Below are positions 1-7,891 of a stretch of DNA of 33,006 nucleotides, piece after piece (positions within the stretch are counted from its first letter, which is position 1; the number at the start of each line of letters is the position of its first letter). The DNA is taken from assembly GCA_021767685.1 (NCBI GenBank), contig JAASSV010000001.1, positions 1 through 33,006 of the forward strand, written 5' to 3'. The translations under genes were made by a program, and so were the position numbers. Origin of the DNA: Caryophanales bacterium. Lineage in GTDB: Bacteria > Bacillota_I > Bacilli_A > Izemoplasmatales > Izemoplasmataceae. Under the pieces are notes generated by a model. It ran no database searches. It was given only the letters and a program-made list of their open reading frames with translations, and was not told the origin of the DNA.

Positions 1-1
1 A

Positions 2-901
2 ACATTACGCTTCAATGACAATGGAGGATACTTTGATTTAGCGCCTGTAGATGGGGCGGAAGATTGTCGGCGTGATATTGTATTGGAACTTGAAAAAATA
101 GGATTCATTATGGAAGCTTCTCATCATGAAGTAGCGCCAGGACAACATGAAATTAACTTCGAATTTGAAAATGCATTACAAGCATCTGATTCCTTACAAC
201 TGTTTAAGCTTATTGTTAAAAATGTGGCAAAACGTCATGGATTACATGCAACATTTATGCCAAAACCAATCGCAAGTATTAACGGTTCAGGAATGCATAC
301 AAACTGTTCGCTATCTGATAAAGATGGAAATAATGCATTTTATGACAAAGATAAAGATTTGCAACTAAGTACAACGGCCAAACAATGGATTGCCGGAATT
401 ATTAAACATGCTCGTGGATTTACTGCATTAACCAACCCAACGGTAAACTCGTATAAACGCTTAGTCCCAGGATACGAAGCACCATGTTATATTTCCTGGA
501 GTGACGCGAATCGCAGTGCGATGATTCGTATCCCTGCTAAACGTGGAAAAGCGACGAGAACGGAAATTAGAAGTGTAGATCCGTCTGCAAATCCTTATTT
601 AGCTTTTAGTGTTATCTTAGCGAGTGGACTTGATGGAATTGAAAACAAGTTAGATGCCATTGATCCGGTTTATATCAATTTATATGAGTTAACTCGTAGT
701 GAGAGAGAAGAACAAGGAATTAAAAACTTACCTGAAAACTTAAAAGACGCCTTAAAAGCATTAAAAAATGATGATCTTATTCAAAAAGCTCTCGGTAAGC
801 ACGTTACTGATAGGTTTGTTTTCGAAAAACAACTAGAATGGGATGACTTTAGATTAAGTGTCACTGAATGGGAGATAAAAAAATACTTACGTGTTTTCTA
901 A
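2..901 (+). CDS. glnA: Glutamine synthetase type I, C-terminal part (5' end outside window)
   Basis: ATP-dependent ligation of ammonia to glutamate, the central nitrogen assimilation step; cytosolic dodecamer. The frame is open from base 2, so the gene starts upstream; 299 codons are visible, about the last two thirds of a usual 440-450 residue protein. Visible family motifs: [11 protein letters not shown] at the very start, the active-site stretch [13 protein letters not shown] (visible codons 40-52), the ATP-binding NGSGMHTN, and [20 protein letters not shown]. The protein ends in LRVF, typical of short Bacillota GSI. A Tyr lies in INLYELT where proteobacterial enzymes are adenylylated, but the surroundings are unlike that site, so regulation by adenylylation is not expected. 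An apparent start at 83 (TTG) is internal to conserved sequence and was rejected. No terminator follows; pfkB starts 47 bases on. Confidence 0.97.
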   Translation, partial: TLRFNDNGGYFDLAPVDGAEDCRRDIVLELEKIGFIMEASHHEVAPGQHEINFEFENALQASDSLQLFKLIVKNVAKRHGLHATFMPKPIASINGSGMHTNCSLSDKDGNNAFYDKDKDLQLSTTAKQWIAGIIKHARGFTALTNPTVNSYKRLVPGYEAPCYISWSDANRSAMIRIPAKRGKATRTEIRSVDPSANPYLAFSVILASGLDGIENKLDAIDPVYINLYELTRSEREEQGIKNLPENLKDALKALKNDDLIQKALGKHVTDRFVFEKQLEWDDFRLSVTEWEIKKYLRVF

Positions 902-915
902 AAATCATGTAAACT
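887..915 (+). promoter_or_regulatory. Possible promoter for the PfkB kinase gene
   Basis: TTACGT (887-892), 17-base spacer, TAAACT (910-915). The -35 lies in the last codons of glnA. Both boxes are imperfect, so read-through from glnA is an equally good explanation. Confidence 0.3.
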
Positions 916-948
916 AGAAGTATCAAGTTACATGAAGAGGTGACACAA

Positions 949-1827
949 ATGAATATTGTTGTAATTGGTGGCGTAAGTTATGACACAATTATTGATGTGG
1001 ATGAACTGAAGATTAACAGTGAAGATCAAAGTATTTTTGCCAAAGATAAACGTCATAGTATTGGTGGAACGGGTGCTGGTAAATCGCTTGCATTAGATGT
1101 TTTAGGACATAAGAATCATCTATATACCGTAATTGGAAATGATCCAGAAGGCCAGGTTATTAAAGAGTATTTTAATAAAACAGGGATTACTGTCTCATAC
1201 TGTAAGGCAGACCACTCAATATGCCACACTAATATTATGTATGGTGAAGGAAATAGACTTAGTATCTTTACACAAGTTCCAACAGAATCAGAAACTAGTT
1301 ACTCAAAAAGTAATAACGACATACAAGAAGCCGATTTAATTTTTCTAAATATTGATACATTCACAAAACACTATTTTAAAGACATTGCTCAATCAAGCGC
1401 ATTACTAGTGGTAGATGTGCATGACTATGATGAGGGAAACACCTATCATCAACCATTTATAGATCTTGCAGATATTGTTGTTGCAAGCGCGGTAAATATT
1501 CCTGAACAAGAGACCTTTTTAGCCCGTCTTATAGATTCTGGTAAAGAGTTAGTTGTCTTAACGAGAGGGAAAAATGGATATATTGCAATGGATAACAAGA
1601 AAACAATTTACCAAGGACCAGGATATACATTAGATAATTTTGTTGATTCTAATGGCGCAGGAGATGCATTTACAGCATCGTTAAGTGTACAATATCTACT
1701 AACTAAAAATATAGGGAAATCGCTTGAATATGCCAATTTATGTGGAGCTATAGCATGCACAAGTCATGACTTATTTCCTTTGGATTTAGATAAAAGTTTC
1801 ATAACCAAGACATTAAAAAACCAGTAG
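949..1827 (+). CDS. PfkB/ribokinase-family sugar or nucleoside kinase
   Basis: Cytosolic ATP-dependent kinase of the ribokinase fold; the substrate cannot be read from sequence. 292 residues, a normal family length. The N-terminus MNIVVIGGVSYDTIIDVDEL is the first strand and substrate lid. A PfkB signature-1-like region GGTGAGKSLALDVLGH is followed by a GNDPEGQVI motif. The C-terminal signature DSNGAGDAFTASL contains the anion hole and catalytic Asp (GAGD), so the enzyme should be active. Start: ATG at 949 with AGAGGTGA 7-10 bases upstream; a GTG at 940 is in frame but is itself part of the ribosome binding site. The TAG stop lies in the left arm of a hairpin shared with the convergent hslO. 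It could be a fructose, ribose or nucleoside kinase; the neighbours give no hint. Confidence 0.88.
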   Translation: MNIVVIGGVSYDTIIDVDELKINSEDQSIFAKDKRHSIGGTGAGKSLALDVLGHKNHLYTVIGNDPEGQVIKEYFNKTGITVSYCKADHSICHTNIMYGEGNRLSIFTQVPTESETSYSKSNNDIQEADLIFLNIDTFTKHYFKDIAQSSALLVVDVHDYDEGNTYHQPFIDLADIVVASAVNIPEQETFLARLIDSGKELVVLTRGKNGYIAMDNKKTIYQGPGYTLDNFVDSNGAGDAFTASLSVQYLLTKNIGKSLEYANLCGAIACTSHDLFPLDLDKSFITKTLKNQ

Positions 1828-1843
1828 AATCTACTGGTTTTTT
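1815..1843. terminator. Bidirectional terminator between PfkB kinase and hslO
   Basis: Perfect inverted repeat: A6 plus CCAGTAG (1815-1827), loop AAT, CTACTGG plus T6 (1831-1843). It gives a stem followed by a U-run on both strands. Both genes' TAG stop codons (1825-1827 on +, 1831-1833 on -) lie inside the stem. Confidence 0.92.
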
Positions 1844-2706
1844 GTTTCATTAATCAATGCGTTTATTTCATCAAGGCTAAACTCGTATTTACTATTACAA
1901 AACTGACAGGTTGTTTCAACAACTTCTTCTTCATCATATAATGATTGAAGTTCTTCTTGTCCAAGCGAGAGTAATCCTTTTTCAAATTTTTCTTTCGAAC
2001 ACGGACAATGATAATGAAGGTCTAACGTTTCTAATAAGGTGTAATCACCATCTGTCATCTTGTCGATAATTTCCTCTGGTGTTAAGTTATCTTGGATCAT
2101 TTCACTAACTGGTGGCAATTCTTTTAACCGTTTCTCAATCTTGTTTAGGGTTTCATCTGAGATTCCTGGCATAACTTGTAATATAAAGCCACCACTTGCT
2201 AGTATAGAGTTATCTTCATCAACTAATACACCAAGCCCAACAGCACTTGGGATTTGTTCACTAGCAGTAAAATAATAAGCAAAATCTTCAGCAATTTCAC
2301 CGGTTTGAATTGGTGCACTTGAAGTAAAAGGTTGCTTTATCTTTAAATCTTTTGTGACATGAATAAAGCCATTTCCTACGGATTGTCCAACATTAAGTTT
2401 ACCACTATTGTACTGTAGAAAAACATGATTGTTTTCAAGATATCCACGAACGTGTCCTTTAGCATTTGCGACAGTAACCATATTGCCTATAGGACCATCA
2501 CCTTCAACACGAATCGTGAGTTCTTGTTCACCTTTGTACATTGCACCCATAGTTACTGATGCGGTTAATAAACGACCAAATGCAGCGGCACTTGTTGGCC
2601 ATAAATCATGTATTTTTTGTGCTTCATTAACAAGATTTGTCGATCGGGTTGCATAAATTCTAACCGAATCCTCAAATCCATACGCTTTTACTAAATAATC
2701 TTTCAT
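1831..2706 (-). CDS. hslO: Hsp33 redox-regulated holdase chaperone
   Basis: Cytosolic chaperone kept inactive by zinc bound to four cysteines; oxidation releases zinc and unfolds a linker, exposing the client-binding surface. 291 residues, the usual length. The N-terminal substrate-binding domain begins MKDYLVKAYGFEDSVRIYA. The C-terminal redox switch is complete: CPC near residue 234 (CxC) and CQFC near residue 267 (CxxC). Start: ATG at 2706-2704, preceded by AGGTGCGGTG. A TGATATAAT promoter element ends only 15 bases upstream of the start, giving an extremely short leader. It is transcribed divergently from dusB and convergently with the PfkB kinase, with a shared terminator. Confidence 0.97.
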   Translation of the reverse strand: MKDYLVKAYGFEDSVRIYATRSTNLVNEAQKIHDLWPTSAAAFGRLLTASVTMGAMYKGEQELTIRVEGDGPIGNMVTVANAKGHVRGYLENNHVFLQYNSGKLNVGQSVGNGFIHVTKDLKIKQPFTSSAPIQTGEIAEDFAYYFTASEQIPSAVGLGVLVDEDNSILASGGFILQVMPGISDETLNKIEKRLKELPPVSEMIQDNLTPEEIIDKMTDGDYTLLETLDLHYHCPCSKEKFEKGLLSLGQEELQSLYDEEEVVETTCQFCNSKYEFSLDEINALINETKNQ

Positions 2707-2721
2707 ATTATCACCGCACCT

Positions 2722-2730
2722 ATTATATCA
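2722..2730 (-). promoter_or_regulatory. Extended -10 promoter of hslO
   Basis: On the minus strand the sequence is TGATATAAT, a perfect extended -10. The -35 region (CTTTAA) is poor. The start codon follows only 15 bases after the hexamer, so the transcript leader should be under about 10 nt. Confidence 0.7.
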
Positions 2731-2765
2731 CGTTTTTTCTAAATTTAAAGTCATTAACATTGCAA

Positions 2766-2793
2766 TTGTTTAGTGAATTATGTAAAATATAAA
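2766..2793 (+). promoter_or_regulatory. Probable promoter of dusB
   Basis: TTGTTT (2766-2771), 16-base spacer, TATAAA (2788-2793); start codon 23 bases further on, with GAGGTG between. Confidence 0.55.
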
Positions 2794-2816
2794 CACTGTT
2801 TTAATGAGGTGACAAA

Positions 2817-3791
2817 ATGTTTAAAATTAAAGATATAGAATTAAAGAATAAAGTCGTTGTGGCGCCAATGGCTGGAGTAACTAATCATGCGTATCGATCG
2901 ATTATGAAAGAGTTTGGTGCAGGGTTAATCTACACTGAGATGGTTAGTGATAAAGCCCTTGTTCATGGGAATGAAAAGACCTTTAAGATGCTTTATATTG
3001 ATGAGGATGAGAAACCAGTAGCCATACAATTGTTTGGATCTGAAGTTGATACGATGGTTAAGGCAGCTAAAATTATTGAGGAGCATGCCAATTGTGATAT
3101 TTTAGATATCAATATGGGATGTCCTGTTAAAAAAGTAACAAAAACAGGTGCGGGGTCAAAATTGATGACAACGCCTGAGTTAACAGAAGACATTGTTCGT
3201 TCAATAGTTGAAGCGGTGGATATCCCTGTCACTGTTAAAATAAGAAGTGGCTGGGATCATCACAGTATTAATGCTGTTGAAATTGCAAAACGGTGTGAAC
3301 GGGCTGGAGCTAGTGCTATTGCTGTACATGGACGTCCGAAATCGCAACTCTACCGTGGAAAAGCTGATTGGAGCATCATAAAAGATGTTAAAGATGCGGT
3401 ATCTATTCCTGTTATTGGAAATGGCGACATTACTAGCCCAGAAAAAGCGAAACAAATGCTTGAAGAGACTGGATGTGATGCCATTATGATTGGTCGAGCA
3501 ACCCAAGGGAATCCATGGATTATAAAGCAGACAGTTGAGTATCTAGAGTCTAATGACTATGATAAGGATATTTCTAGTGATCGAAAAATTAAAATGATGA
3601 TTGATCACATGGATCGTTTGATTGATTTAAAAGGTGAGAAACTAGCGATGCTAGAGATGAGAACACATGGGCCATGGTACATCAAAGGCATGAAAAACGC
3701 TACATACATGAAACGGGAAATGGCTCAAATAAAGGATAGAGAATCATTTATAGAAATGGTTAATAAATATAAAAACGAATCAATTACTTGA
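2817..3791 (+). CDS. dusB: tRNA-dihydrouridine synthase (DusB type)
   Basis: FMN-dependent reduction of uridines in the tRNA D-loop using NAD(P)H. 324 residues with a TIM-barrel catalytic domain and helical C-terminal tRNA-binding domain. Visible motifs: APMAGVTNHAYRSIMKEFGAG at the N-terminus (FMN phosphate and substrate entry), MGCPVKKVTKTGAGSKLM with the catalytic Cys (near residue 101), the FMN-binding VKIRSGWD and AIAVHGR, and MIGRATQGNPWI. This is the DusB/Dus1-like set seen in most Bacillota. Start: ATG at 2817 with GAGGTG 6 bases upstream. The TGA stop lies in the right arm of a terminator shared with hflX; the two genes overlap tail to tail by 8 bases. Confidence 0.96.
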   Translation: MFKIKDIELKNKVVVAPMAGVTNHAYRSIMKEFGAGLIYTEMVSDKALVHGNEKTFKMLYIDEDEKPVAIQLFGSEVDTMVKAAKIIEEHANCDILDINMGCPVKKVTKTGAGSKLMTTPELTEDIVRSIVEAVDIPVTVKIRSGWDHHSINAVEIAKRCERAGASAIAVHGRPKSQLYRGKADWSIIKDVKDAVSIPVIGNGDITSPEKAKQMLEETGCDAIMIGRATQGNPWIIKQTVEYLESNDYDKDISSDRKIKMMIDHMDRLIDLKGEKLAMLEMRTHGPWYIKGMKNATYMKREMAQIKDRESFIEMVNKYKNESIT

Positions 3792-3802
3792 TTCGTTTTT
3801 TT
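3771..3802. terminator. Bidirectional terminator between dusB and hflX
   Basis: 13-bp perfect stem AAAAACGAATCAA (3771-3783) / TTGATTCGTTTTT (3788-3800), loop TTAC, seven Ts on + and five on -. The stop codons of both convergent genes fall inside the hairpin. Confidence 0.92.
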
Positions 3803-5037
3803 GTTATATAAGGTTCATAAGTACTATATTGATTTTGTGATAATTCAACATCTAAATAGGTTCCAGTATCCTCATAAGATTGATGTATAATATGAGCTTC
3901 TTCATTAAGTTTCGATACAATATCACCATCTTTGAAGGGAATCAATAAGGATACGGCTCGATAATCCTTGAAAAGCTGATCCTCAATAAATGTTTTCGCT
4001 TTTTCAATTCCTTCAGGATCTGTTAATGAGATAACGATGTTAGGAAAGAAATGTGGTGATATCGAGGTTTCTAGTAAATCCGCCTTGTTATAAATATAAA
4101 GCGTTGGGATATCAGTAACTCCGATATCTTTTAATGTTTGTTGGGTTGTTTCTATTTGTTGATCATGATGTGGGTTACTAGCATCAACAACGTGAATAAG
4201 ATAATCCGCTTCAGTTATTTCTTCAAGAGTTGATTTAAAAGCCTCCACTAAGCCATGTGGTAAATGTGAAACAAAGCCGACGGTATCGGTTATAATGTAG
4301 TTTTTATTCGATTCTGGAGCTATTTTTCGGGTTGCGGTTTCTAGCGTGGCAAATAACATGTCTTTTTCTGTAACATGCTTGTCCGATGGTGAATGATATT
4401 TCACTAATGCATTCATCAACGTGCTTTTTCCAGCATTGGTATATCCCACAATAGCGGCTTTTATAATAGGTGACTGTTGTCGTTTTCGACGCTGTATTTG
4501 TCGAGACTGTACAACACTTTTTAATTCTTCTTTAAGTTTTGTACGTTCTTTTTCAATCTTTCTTCGGTCGGTTTCCAGTTTCTTTTCTCCAGGACCTCTT
4601 GAACCAATTCCCCCTTGTTGTCGTTCTAATGAGGGTCTTAATCCCTGTAATCTTGGTAGCATATACTCAAGTTGTGCTATTTCTACTTGTAACATCGCTT
4701 CTTTTGTCTTAGCTCGTGTGGCAAAAATGTCGAGGATAAGAAGTGTCCGATCAATCACACGACAGTTTAAGATTTCCTCTAAGTTTCTAATTTGAGACCC
4801 GGATAATTCATCATTAAATACGCATATGTCTGCGTCTAGATTAGATACAAATGTAGCGATTTCCTGGGCTTTTCCTGAGCCAATATATGTTGCTGGATTA
4901 ATTGATTTTAGTGTTTGCGTAAAGGTGTAGACTACCTCTAGATTTCGTGCATGTGCTAGATTAGCTAATTCTTCCATGTAGTAATCAATCAAACCATCTT
5001 GTCTAATGTCTGGTCCGACGAGTATTGCTTTTTGCAT
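3784..5037 (-). CDS. hflX: HflX ribosome-associated GTPase
   Basis: Obg-HflX superfamily GTPase that binds the 50S subunit and splits or rescues stalled ribosomes, notably in stress. 417 residues. The N-terminal HflX domain (about 1-190) includes a glycine-rich motif (LERQQGGIGSRGPGEKKLE) and a basic helical stretch rich in Arg/Lys (KIEKERTKLKEELK). The G domain (about 197-370) has G1 GYTNAGKST, G3 DTVGFVSHLPHGLVEAFKST and G4 NKAD. The GTP-binding set is complete. Start: ATG at 5037-5035 with AGGAG at the expected distance. A promoter appears to overlap the terminator of nrdJ just upstream, so hflX can be expressed independently of it. Confidence 0.97.
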   Translation of the reverse strand: MQKAILVGPDIRQDGLIDYYMEELANLAHARNLEVVYTFTQTLKSINPATYIGSGKAQEIATFVSNLDADICVFNDELSGSQIRNLEEILNCRVIDRTLLILDIFATRAKTKEAMLQVEIAQLEYMLPRLQGLRPSLERQQGGIGSRGPGEKKLETDRRKIEKERTKLKEELKSVVQSRQIQRRKRQQSPIIKAAIVGYTNAGKSTLMNALVKYHSPSDKHVTEKDMLFATLETATRKIAPESNKNYIITDTVGFVSHLPHGLVEAFKSTLEEITEADYLIHVVDASNPHHDQQIETTQQTLKDIGVTDIPTLYIYNKADLLETSISPHFFPNIVISLTDPEGIEKAKTFIEDQLFKDYRAVSLLIPFKDGDIVSKLNEEAHIIHQSYEDTGTYLDVELSQNQYSTYEPYITKKRIK

Positions 5038-5058
5038 GTTATCATCTCCTGTAGAATA

Positions 5059-5087
5059 ATAATAGCATTAATAAAAAGAAAGCGCAA
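5059..5087 (-). promoter_or_regulatory. Probable hflX promoter embedded in the nrdJ terminator
   Basis: On the minus strand: TTGCGC (5087-5082), 17-base spacer, extended -10 TGCTATTAT (5067-5059), then 21 bases to the hflX start. The -35 box lies in the hairpin that terminates nrdJ. Confidence 0.5.
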
Positions 5088-5100
5088 TAGAGCGCTTTCT
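5073..5100 (-). terminator. Terminator of nrdJ
   Basis: Read on the minus strand: AGAAAGCGC (5100-5092), six-base loop, GCGCTTTCT (5085-5077), then a T-run ending at 5073. It lies 5 bases past the nrdJ stop. Confidence 0.88.
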
Positions 5101-5105
5101 AAATA

Positions 5106-7637
5106 TTATAAACCACATTTTAATTGTGCATTACAGTTGGTGCATGTATGACATCCACCAAGATCTTCTACGGTACCTTCTAAACAAATAGGGCATATAT
5201 CTCCAACATCTACACCAATGTTTCGATCTTGTCTATCAGCACGTAATCCTTTTGTTTTTGTTTCTTTAGGTTCTTTTTTCTTTTCATCGACTTCAACGCC
5301 TAGTTCAGCGATATCCACCTGTTTAGGTTGTGATGATTTTTCATCTTCATCTTTAGATAAAGATAAGACTTGTGTATCACGTGATCCATCGACATAAACG
5401 GTTCCACCTTTAGCACCACCGTTGTACAATCTCATGTAAACATCTTCTACTTCTTCAACAGAATAGCCTTTAGGGGCATTAACTGTTTTTGAGATTGATG
5501 AATCTACCCAATTTTGGATAGTACATTGAATATCAACGTGTGCTTCTGGTGATAATTCCATAGCACTTACAAAGGTATCTGGTAACGTATCTTTAGTTAA
5601 CTCAGGATGTTTATCAAGATACTCGTTTACGATTGGTGCATTAACTTCAATGTATTTACCTAAACGTCCACTGCGGAAGTAGGTAAAGGCGAAGTATGGC
5701 TCAAGTCCAGTTGAAACCCCAACCATAGTACCTGTTGATCCAGTTGGTGCAATCGTTAATAAGTGTGAATTACGGATACCATATTTGACGATATCATCTT
5801 TAATATCTTGTGGTAATTTTTTAATATAACCACTTTGAATGAATTGTTCTCTGTTTCCTTTTTCGTCTAAGAATGGGAATGGTCCTTTTTTCTTAGCGAT
5901 ATCAATTGAAGCACGGTAAGCAGTTGTTGCGATAAAGTTAAATAACTTGTCAACTAAGCGATTTCCTTCTTTTGATCCATATCGCTTTCCTGACCAGATT
6001 AAGAGATCATGTAATCCCATAATACCCAGTCCTATACGGCGTTCACCAAGCGCTTGTTTTTTATTCTCTTCAAGGAAGTAATGTGTTTTATCAATAACAT
6101 TATCTTGTAATGAAATAGCTGTTTTTACAGTATTTTCAAGTTGTTCCCACTTAATTTCTTTGCTTTCTTTATCAACCATATTAGCTAAGTTAATAGCTGC
6201 TAAGTTACAAACAGAATACGGTGCTAGAGGTTGCTCACCACAAGGGTTAGTTGAAACAACTTTTTGATTATACCCTTTAGCATTTGTCATTTCGTTGGCA
6301 TTATCGATAAAGAAGATGCCAGGTTCAGCAGAATATGTAGCACAAATGTTAATTAAATTCCAAAGTTCGCGAGCTTTAATCGTATGATAGTCTTTAATAG
6401 GATAGCCCATTGCTTCCCATTCTCTAACATCTCCTACTTCTCCCCATTTTTCATCATAGACTTCTTTTAACTCATCATTGTAGTTGTCAATGTCAGGGAA
6501 ACGTAAGGTGTAGTCAGCATCATTTTGAATAGCGTCCATAAATTCTTTAGTGATTGCAACACTGATATTAGCTCCACTTAGGAAATCAGGGTCATTAACA
6601 TCATAATGACCGCCTTTATTGATGCGTTCAAATGCGGTATCAACTATTTTTTTAGAGAAGACACCAGGATTTGATTTAGATTGTTCTAAAATATATTCGT
6701 TAATTTCGATTTCTGATTCAGTTAACGGTACAAATTTCAATTTGTTCTTAGCTGCATTAACAATAAGTGGATCATCTAAAGAATCAATTAAAAATTGTAA
6801 TATTTTTGGATTTTGCATTTTTGAAATAATGAACTGTACGATATCTGGATGCCAGTCAGCAAGCATAATCATTTGTGCTCCACGACGTGATCCACCTTGT
6901 TCAACAAGGTGAGTTAATTGGCTTAAATCATTTAACCAACTAACAGCGCCACTAGACTTTCCATTAACACCTTTAGCTAAGGCGTTTTTAGGTCTTAAGG
7001 TGCTTCCGTTAGTTCCAACACCACCACCGCGACTCATGATTTCCATTACTTGTTTACGATGGTCACTAATACCACCACGTGAGTCTTCAATAAATGGCAT
7101 TACGAAGCAGTTAAAGTATGTTACATTGGTTTCACTACCAGCACCAAATAAAACACGTCCTGCAGGGACTAAGTTAAGTGAAGAAACCTCTTTGTAGTAC
7201 TGATCTATGACGTCTTGTCCTTCATCTTCACCTAAATGGTGAGCGAGACGTTTAGCAATTTGTTCAAAGTAAAGTTCAAGGGGTTTATCAATTTGGCGGA
7301 TATTACGCACAATAACACCGTCTTTATCTGCATCTTCAGCATTGACGATATATTCTTTCTCAAGTTTAACATAGACTTTATGACCCTTAATTTTAGTAAC
7401 GTTACCAATTCCACGAGCTGGGAATTTAGGATCATCTTTTACTATGGTAACAACAAGATCTCCTTCTTGAAGTGTTTTCAGCGATAAGTCTTTTTGGGTA
7501 TAACGATCAATCATAACTAATCTTGATACCCCATCAAAGGTCATATGCATATCGTCAGTTATAGGAAAAAGATGGTTAAACCCATCTTTAATATCTTCAT
7601 TTATTCGGTTAATCAGTGTCTTCTCATATGTTATCAT
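5106..7637 (-). CDS. nrdJ: Adenosylcobalamin-dependent (class II) ribonucleotide reductase
   Basis: Reduces ribonucleotides to deoxyribonucleotides with a radical from adenosylcobalamin, so it needs no oxygen and no small subunit. 843 residues. An N-terminal extension (about 1-115) looks like a small beta domain. The core has PAGRVLFGAGSETNVTYFNC, with the first redox Cys near 177; RGGGVGTNGSTLRPKNA; EQGGSRRGAQM; NPCGEQPL near 463, holding the radical Cys with its Asn and Glu; and PTGSTGTMVGVSTGLEPYFAF. A charged linker (about 755-810) leads to a Cys-rich tail (CPIC, CHTC, NCNAQLKC) that should re-reduce the active site. About 60-80 residues between WHPDIVQFI and ISVAITKEFM look longer than in compact homologues. 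No B12 riboswitch was seen upstream. The ribosome binding site (AAGGGG) is weaker than its neighbours'. Confidence 0.95.
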   Translation of the reverse strand: MITYEKTLINRINEDIKDGFNHLFPITDDMHMTFDGVSRLVMIDRYTQKDLSLKTLQEGDLVVTIVKDDPKFPARGIGNVTKIKGHKVYVKLEKEYIVNAEDADKDGVIVRNIRQIDKPLELYFEQIAKRLAHHLGEDEGQDVIDQYYKEVSSLNLVPAGRVLFGAGSETNVTYFNCFVMPFIEDSRGGISDHRKQVMEIMSRGGGVGTNGSTLRPKNALAKGVNGKSSGAVSWLNDLSQLTHLVEQGGSRRGAQMIMLADWHPDIVQFIISKMQNPKILQFLIDSLDDPLIVNAAKNKLKFVPLTESEIEINEYILEQSKSNPGVFSKKIVDTAFERINKGGHYDVNDPDFLSGANISVAITKEFMDAIQNDADYTLRFPDIDNYNDELKEVYDEKWGEVGDVREWEAMGYPIKDYHTIKARELWNLINICATYSAEPGIFFIDNANEMTNAKGYNQKVVSTNPCGEQPLAPYSVCNLAAINLANMVDKESKEIKWEQLENTVKTAISLQDNVIDKTHYFLEENKKQALGERRIGLGIMGLHDLLIWSGKRYGSKEGNRLVDKLFNFIATTAYRASIDIAKKKGPFPFLDEKGNREQFIQSGYIKKLPQDIKDDIVKYGIRNSHLLTIAPTGSTGTMVGVSTGLEPYFAFTYFRSGRLGKYIEVNAPIVNEYLDKHPELTKDTLPDTFVSAMELSPEAHVDIQCTIQNWVDSSISKTVNAPKGYSVEEVEDVYMRLYNGGAKGGTVYVDGSRDTQVLSLSKDEDEKSSQPKQVDIAELGVEVDEKKKEPKETKTKGLRADRQDRNIGVDVGDICPICLEGTVEDLGGCHTCTNCNAQLKCGL

Positions 7638-7788
7638 TTTTATCGGCCCCTTTTGTTTTTAAGTTGTATTTACATTATATAATAAAGTGATTAAAAAAGA
7701 TAGAGATTAAATTCAACAAATTGATGTGAAATCGCTTTAATCAGCGACATCACACGCAATACTCATAATAAAAAAATTTTCTAAAGTT

Positions 7789-7827
7789 AAATGTAAAATT
7801 TACATTTTATCATGAAAATAGTTTCAT
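7789..7827. repeat. Two adjacent operator-like palindromes upstream of cdaA
   Basis: Palindrome 1 (7789-7807): AAATGTAAA, one A, TTTACATTT; 9-base arms, perfect. Palindrome 2 (7812-7827): ATGAAA, ATAG, TTTCAT. They lie 40-78 bases upstream of the cdaA -10. No T-run follows, so these are not terminators. They look like binding sites for dimeric regulators; none was identified. Confidence 0.5.
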
Positions 7828-7863
7828 AAATTTGTCATTTTTGTTTCATGATTTTTGCGCTTG

Positions 7864-7872
7864 TGCTATAAT
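7864..7872 (+). promoter_or_regulatory. Extended -10 promoter of cdaA
   Basis: TGCTATAAT, a perfect extended -10; weak -35 TTTCAT (7844-7849) at 17 bases. The start codon is 19 bases downstream, so the leader holds little beyond the ribosome binding site GGGAGTG. Confidence 0.75.
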
Positions 7873-7891
7873 AAATATGGGAGTGATAACG

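Larger units (their letters stand above)
7638..7891. other. Divergent regulatory region between nrdJ and cdaA
   Basis: 254 AT-rich bases. On the minus strand a TATAAT (7674-7679) lies 36 bases upstream of nrdJ without a good -35 box. A GATG...TCGCT / AGCGA CATC hairpin with a bulge spans about 7723-7751. Near cdaA there are two palindromes (separate entry) and an extended -10. No known riboswitch, NrdR box or small gene was recognised. Confidence 0.6.

Noticed and set aside
3201-3506. Minus-strand open frame of 101 codons
   Set aside because: Antisense to the dusB catalytic barrel; no family resemblance.
4421-4795. Plus-strand open frame of 124 codons
   Set aside because: Antisense to the conserved G domain and N-terminal domain of hflX.
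7638-7780. Cobalamin riboswitch or NrdR boxes upstream of the B12-dependent reductase
   Set aside because: Looked for; no B12-box-like sequence, long structured leader or paired NrdR-type box was visible.
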